Assembly: GCA_010279815.1 (NCBI GenBank) | Contig: QEOQ01000640.1 | Span: 777,485-841,484 of the forward strand | Length of the DNA stretch: 64,000 nucleotides | Origin: Brachionus plicatilis | Lineage: Eukaryota > Rotifera > Eurotatoria > Ploima > Brachionidae | Direction: 5' to 3' | Part shown: piece by piece, positions 61,612-64,000 of the stretch | Position numbering within the stretch: position 1 is the stretch's first letter | Layout: each line of letters opens with the position of its first letter | The notes under the pieces: model-generated | Database searches by the model: none | Seen by the model: the letters and a program-made list of their open reading frames with translations, nothing else | Told to the model about the DNA's origin: nothing | Made by a program: the position numbers and the translations under genes

Positions 61612-62302
61612 ATGTGGCGATACGCAAGAATTTCGGAAGAGCTCGAGAGCATCTTTGAATCTGCTTGGTTCAGTTATGTTGTCAGTATAATGACAATTCT
61701 AGACGCGATATGCATAATAACTGTTATTGTGATTGAATATATTATGCTTTCTCTAATCCATCGTGATTTCCTTTTGTTCCAGAAATATATTGCAGAAGGA
61801 TTTTACCAAAACAGCTCACAAATTGTGGGTTATCTCAACAAAACGTTGACCAAGGCTCATCAGACACGATCAAATTTTGAAGTGGGCCATATCATTTTAT
61901 CAGTTGTCATTCTCACTATTCTCAGTCTATTTATCATGGAAATGATTTCAAAGCTAATTTTTACACCAAGAATGTTTTTAAAACGCAAGCTGGAAATTCT
62001 GGAAGCAATAATTATAGTTATTAGTTTTGGTCTAGATTTAACTTTAGTGATTGGTAAATCCGATATTGCATCAATTGTTAGTTTGGTTACTTTAATTCGC
62101 TTGTGGAGAGTTGGTTTGGTATTAGATGGTAAGAAAATTTTTCTAGTAAAAAATTTATAACCCTTACTTTTAAGTTTTTTTAACAAATAAACATATAACA
62201 CGGCAAAAAAAGATACACAGTTTAAAGAATAGAAGAAATGAGCTTAAAATAGAACTAGAATCTTTAAAGCAAATAAGAGAAAGAAATAATGCAAACACTT
62301 AA
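61612..62302 (+). CDS. HVCN1: Voltage-gated proton channel Hv1 (HVCN1 family)
   Basis: Two exons, 61612-62128 and 62175-62302, in phase, 214 aa. Hv1 channels extrude protons across membranes in response to depolarisation and pH gradient; the voltage sensor is itself the pore. S1 contains the selectivity-filter Asp (D31 in TILDAICII). S2 has H93 at its start, E110 (IMEMISK) and K114. S3 has E131 (family usually Asp) and D142. S4 reads LIRLWRVGLVLD with R163, W165 and R166. The third S4 arginine, R211 in human, is Leu169 here. The S1-S2 loop is long, with two N-glycosylation motifs (NSS, NKT). Exon 2 encodes a charged coiled coil (KNRRNELKIELESLKQIRE), as in dimeric Hv1. The N-terminal domain is only ~20 aa. 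It starts 155 bp after the aminopeptidase stop; an acceptor-like TTTTTATAATCAG ends at 61556. Confidence 0.9.
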
Positions 62303-62685
62303 TTTCTTATTTAATTAATAGATGAGAAAAAGATTGTTTAATTTTCAAAATTTATTTTTGTCTAATTAATTGAAAATTGTTGCAAAATTTAATCATTCTT
62401 TATTAAAAAATAAAATTTTTAAAAATTTCTGTATATTTCAATATTAAATTACACATAAAAAATCTAAATTTTTGTACTTCTCTCTAAAAGTTTTAATTTA
62501 AATATAAAAATTTACAAAAGAAAAAAAATGCTGATTTTGATATTTCATCAATTTGCTAATTTAAAATTTTCATTTATATGAAATTAAACTTTTTTTTTTA
62601 AAATTAAAAGATTAAAATTTTTATTTGTAAAATTAAAAACAATATTGAAGATTATTTTTTTAAACTTTTAAATAAATATTTTGAT
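62303..62685. other. AT-rich spacer between Hv1 and WD40 fragments
   Basis: Short AT-rich spacer holding the 3' UTR of the proton channel gene. Nothing else is recognised. Confidence 0.4.
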
Positions 62686-62689
62686 TCGA

Positions 62690-62965
62690 ATTTAGGTAAA
62701 ATCGTTGAAAATTCTCATACTTTGACTTTGAATTTTGGACCTCAATACTCTCGAATGCATTCATTCTTTGACTTGCCATACAGATTGGGTTGCTTGTCAA
62801 CAGCTTTTGGACAAAAACACACTCGCCAGTGGGAGTTGATAACACCATTAGAATTTGGGATCTCAATTCTCACAAATCAACTCACACTTTGACTGCCCAT
62901 ACAAATTTGGTTAGTTGTCTACAGCTTTTGGACAAAAACACACTCGCCAGTTGAAGTCGTGAAAA
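62690..62965 (+). pseudogene. WD40-repeat fragment, plus strand
   Basis: The plus strand encodes pieces of at least two WD40 units: LNTLECIHSLTCHTDWVACQQL, then LDKNTLASGS; after a frame shift, TIRIWDLNSHKSTHTL and VSCLQLLDKNTLAS. The GH-to-WD spacing of about 40 residues is right for WD40 blades. Frameshifts and stops break it. It is the reverse orientation of the fragments that follow. Confidence 0.65.
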
Positions 62966-62974
62966 GGTGGTAAT

Positions 62975-63150
62975 GTTTTTATCACAAAATCCACTCACGA
63001 GTGTGTTTTTGTCCAATAGCTGTAGACAACTAGCCAATTTTGTATGGCCAGTCAAAGTGTGAGTGGATTTGTGAGTATTTAGGTCCCAAATTCTTATGGT
63101 GTCATCATCACTCCCACTGGCGAGTGTGTTTTTGTCCAAAAGCTGTAGAA
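62975..63150 (-). pseudogene. WD40-repeat fragment, minus strand (inverted copy)
   Basis: Minus strand from about 63150: LLDKNTLASGSDDDTIRIWD, then LNTHKSTHTLTGH, LASCLQL and LDKNTL. It is close to a reverse-complement copy of 62830-62960, forming an inverted repeat around 62965-62990. The frame decays after the second unit, with an abrupt switch to the plus-strand paralogous text read in reverse. Confidence 0.65.
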
Positions 63151-63439
63151 TTATTCGTTTTATTTTGTTTCTTTTAGTTTTAATTTCTTTGACAACCTAA
63201 AATCTTGTTTTTATCAGTTGAAAAAATATGTTAATATTAAACTTATCATTGTTTTATCGTTTTTTCAAATTTTATCTCTTATTTTAATTTCATTTAAATA
63301 GATTTTACCTTTTAATGACCATTATTTATTCTAAAATATAAAGCTTTTTAAAAATTTTGTTGTAGCGTATCTTTATTTCTTTGTGTATTTAATTATTTTG
63401 ATGAACAATTAAATTATTTCAAATTCTTTAGTTAAAAAA

Positions 63440-63715
63440 TTTTATTTACTCAAAATTATTACTTTTTTCGACAAGTCCGTAAGAATATGGAAGGAAATCT
63501 GGATGGCCAGTCAAAGTGTGAGTGGATTTGTGAGTATTGAGATCCCAAATTCTGATGATGCTATCACGACTACCACTGGCGAGTGTGTTTTTGTCCAAAT
63601 GCTGTAGACAGTAAGCCCAAAATGTATGGCCAGTCAAAATGTGAGTGCAATTGTGAGTATTCAAGTCCAAAATTCTAATTGTTTTATCATTACTCCCACT
63701 CGCTAGTTATTTTTC
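63440..63715 (-). pseudogene. WD40-repeat gene fragment, possible 3' end
   Basis: Minus strand: LASGSNDKTIRILDLNTHN, GHTFWAYCLQHLDKNTLASG, RDSIIRIWDLNTHKSTHTLT, GHPDFLPYSY, stop near 63446. This is about two WD40 blades in one open frame. The DNA of the blades is nearly identical from unit to unit (GCCAGTGGTAGT- and GATCTCAATACTCAC-type words), showing recent duplication or gene conversion. It may be a fragment of a longer gene or a stand-alone repeat cassette; no start is visible here. Confidence 0.6.
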
Positions 63716-64000
63716 ATTTTGGAGTTCAAAAACTTAAAAAAAAAGAAAAGTCACGATGGAAATTATTTTTAAAGTTTTATTTTACTTTGGCTGGCTAATT
63801 AAAATAGAGTCTTTTTTTTTCCATAAAGTAAAACTATTTTTTTCTAAAGTAATTTTTGCTAATATAAAGTAAAAGCTTTTTAATTTAAAATCAAACTATA
63901 TTTCTCTAAAACAACTTCATGCAAAAATAAATCATTTCATTTTTTACTATAGTAAATTTAAGTATTTGAATAGAAGTTTTCTTCTATTCTAAAATCATTT
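63716..64000. other. AT-rich window end
   Basis: AT-rich sequence without supported features. The remainder of any WD40 gene on the minus strand would lie beyond the window, on its right side. Confidence 0.4.

Overview
The window is eukaryotic, very AT-rich nuclear DNA from a small-bodied animal. The genes are broken by many tiny introns of about 50-110 bp (GT...TTTAG type) plus a few kilobase introns. A ZIC transcription factor, a protein 4.1 homologue, a pentameric ligand-gated channel, an Hv1 proton channel and M1 aminopeptidases make it a metazoan. AT content, intron style, the Cys-less ligand-gated channel and DNA-level WD40 amplification fit a monogonont rotifer (Brachionus-like) best. 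That taxon is an inference, not proven.

Layout. 1-3.2 kb is a graveyard of LINE pieces and two terminal-inverted-repeat elements. 3.87-9.56 kb (minus) is a seven-exon protein 4.1/coracle-like FERM gene. 9.6-14.2 kb is a gene desert. 14.2-24.1 kb is a transposon nest: a TIR element, a dead Tc1/mariner, a GC-richer foldback element, a decayed Helitron broken by an LTR retrotransposon (with an inverted gag) and by a LINE with a long open reverse transcriptase, then a piggyBac relic. 24.8-30.1 kb holds four small genes: an unrecognised ORF pair, a membrane RING-H2 protein, an unrecognised 189-aa protein, and a pentameric channel subunit. 30.1-48.4 kb is a large regulatory-looking domain around one gene, a ZIC zinc-finger factor at 40.3-41.9 kb. 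It is flanked at 33.7-35.6 and 45.3-47.4 kb by ~2-kb inverted repeats whose cores look almost identical and are rich in GATA motifs. 48.4-61.5 kb is one 20-exon gene predicted to encode a 1915-aa membrane-anchored protein with two complete M1 aminopeptidase domains in tandem. 61.6-62.3 kb is a two-exon Hv1 proton channel lacking the third S4 arginine. 62.7-63.7 kb holds WD40-repeat fragments in inverted orientation.

How they relate. There is no operon-like logic; the genes are independent cell-surface, cytoskeletal and developmental genes. All multi-exon models were joined by hand, checking reading phase at each junction and comparing with family alignments from memory. Most junctions are in frame, but cDNA was not available. 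Several genes have an acceptor-like AG shortly before the ATG, compatible with 5'UTR introns or spliced-leader addition.
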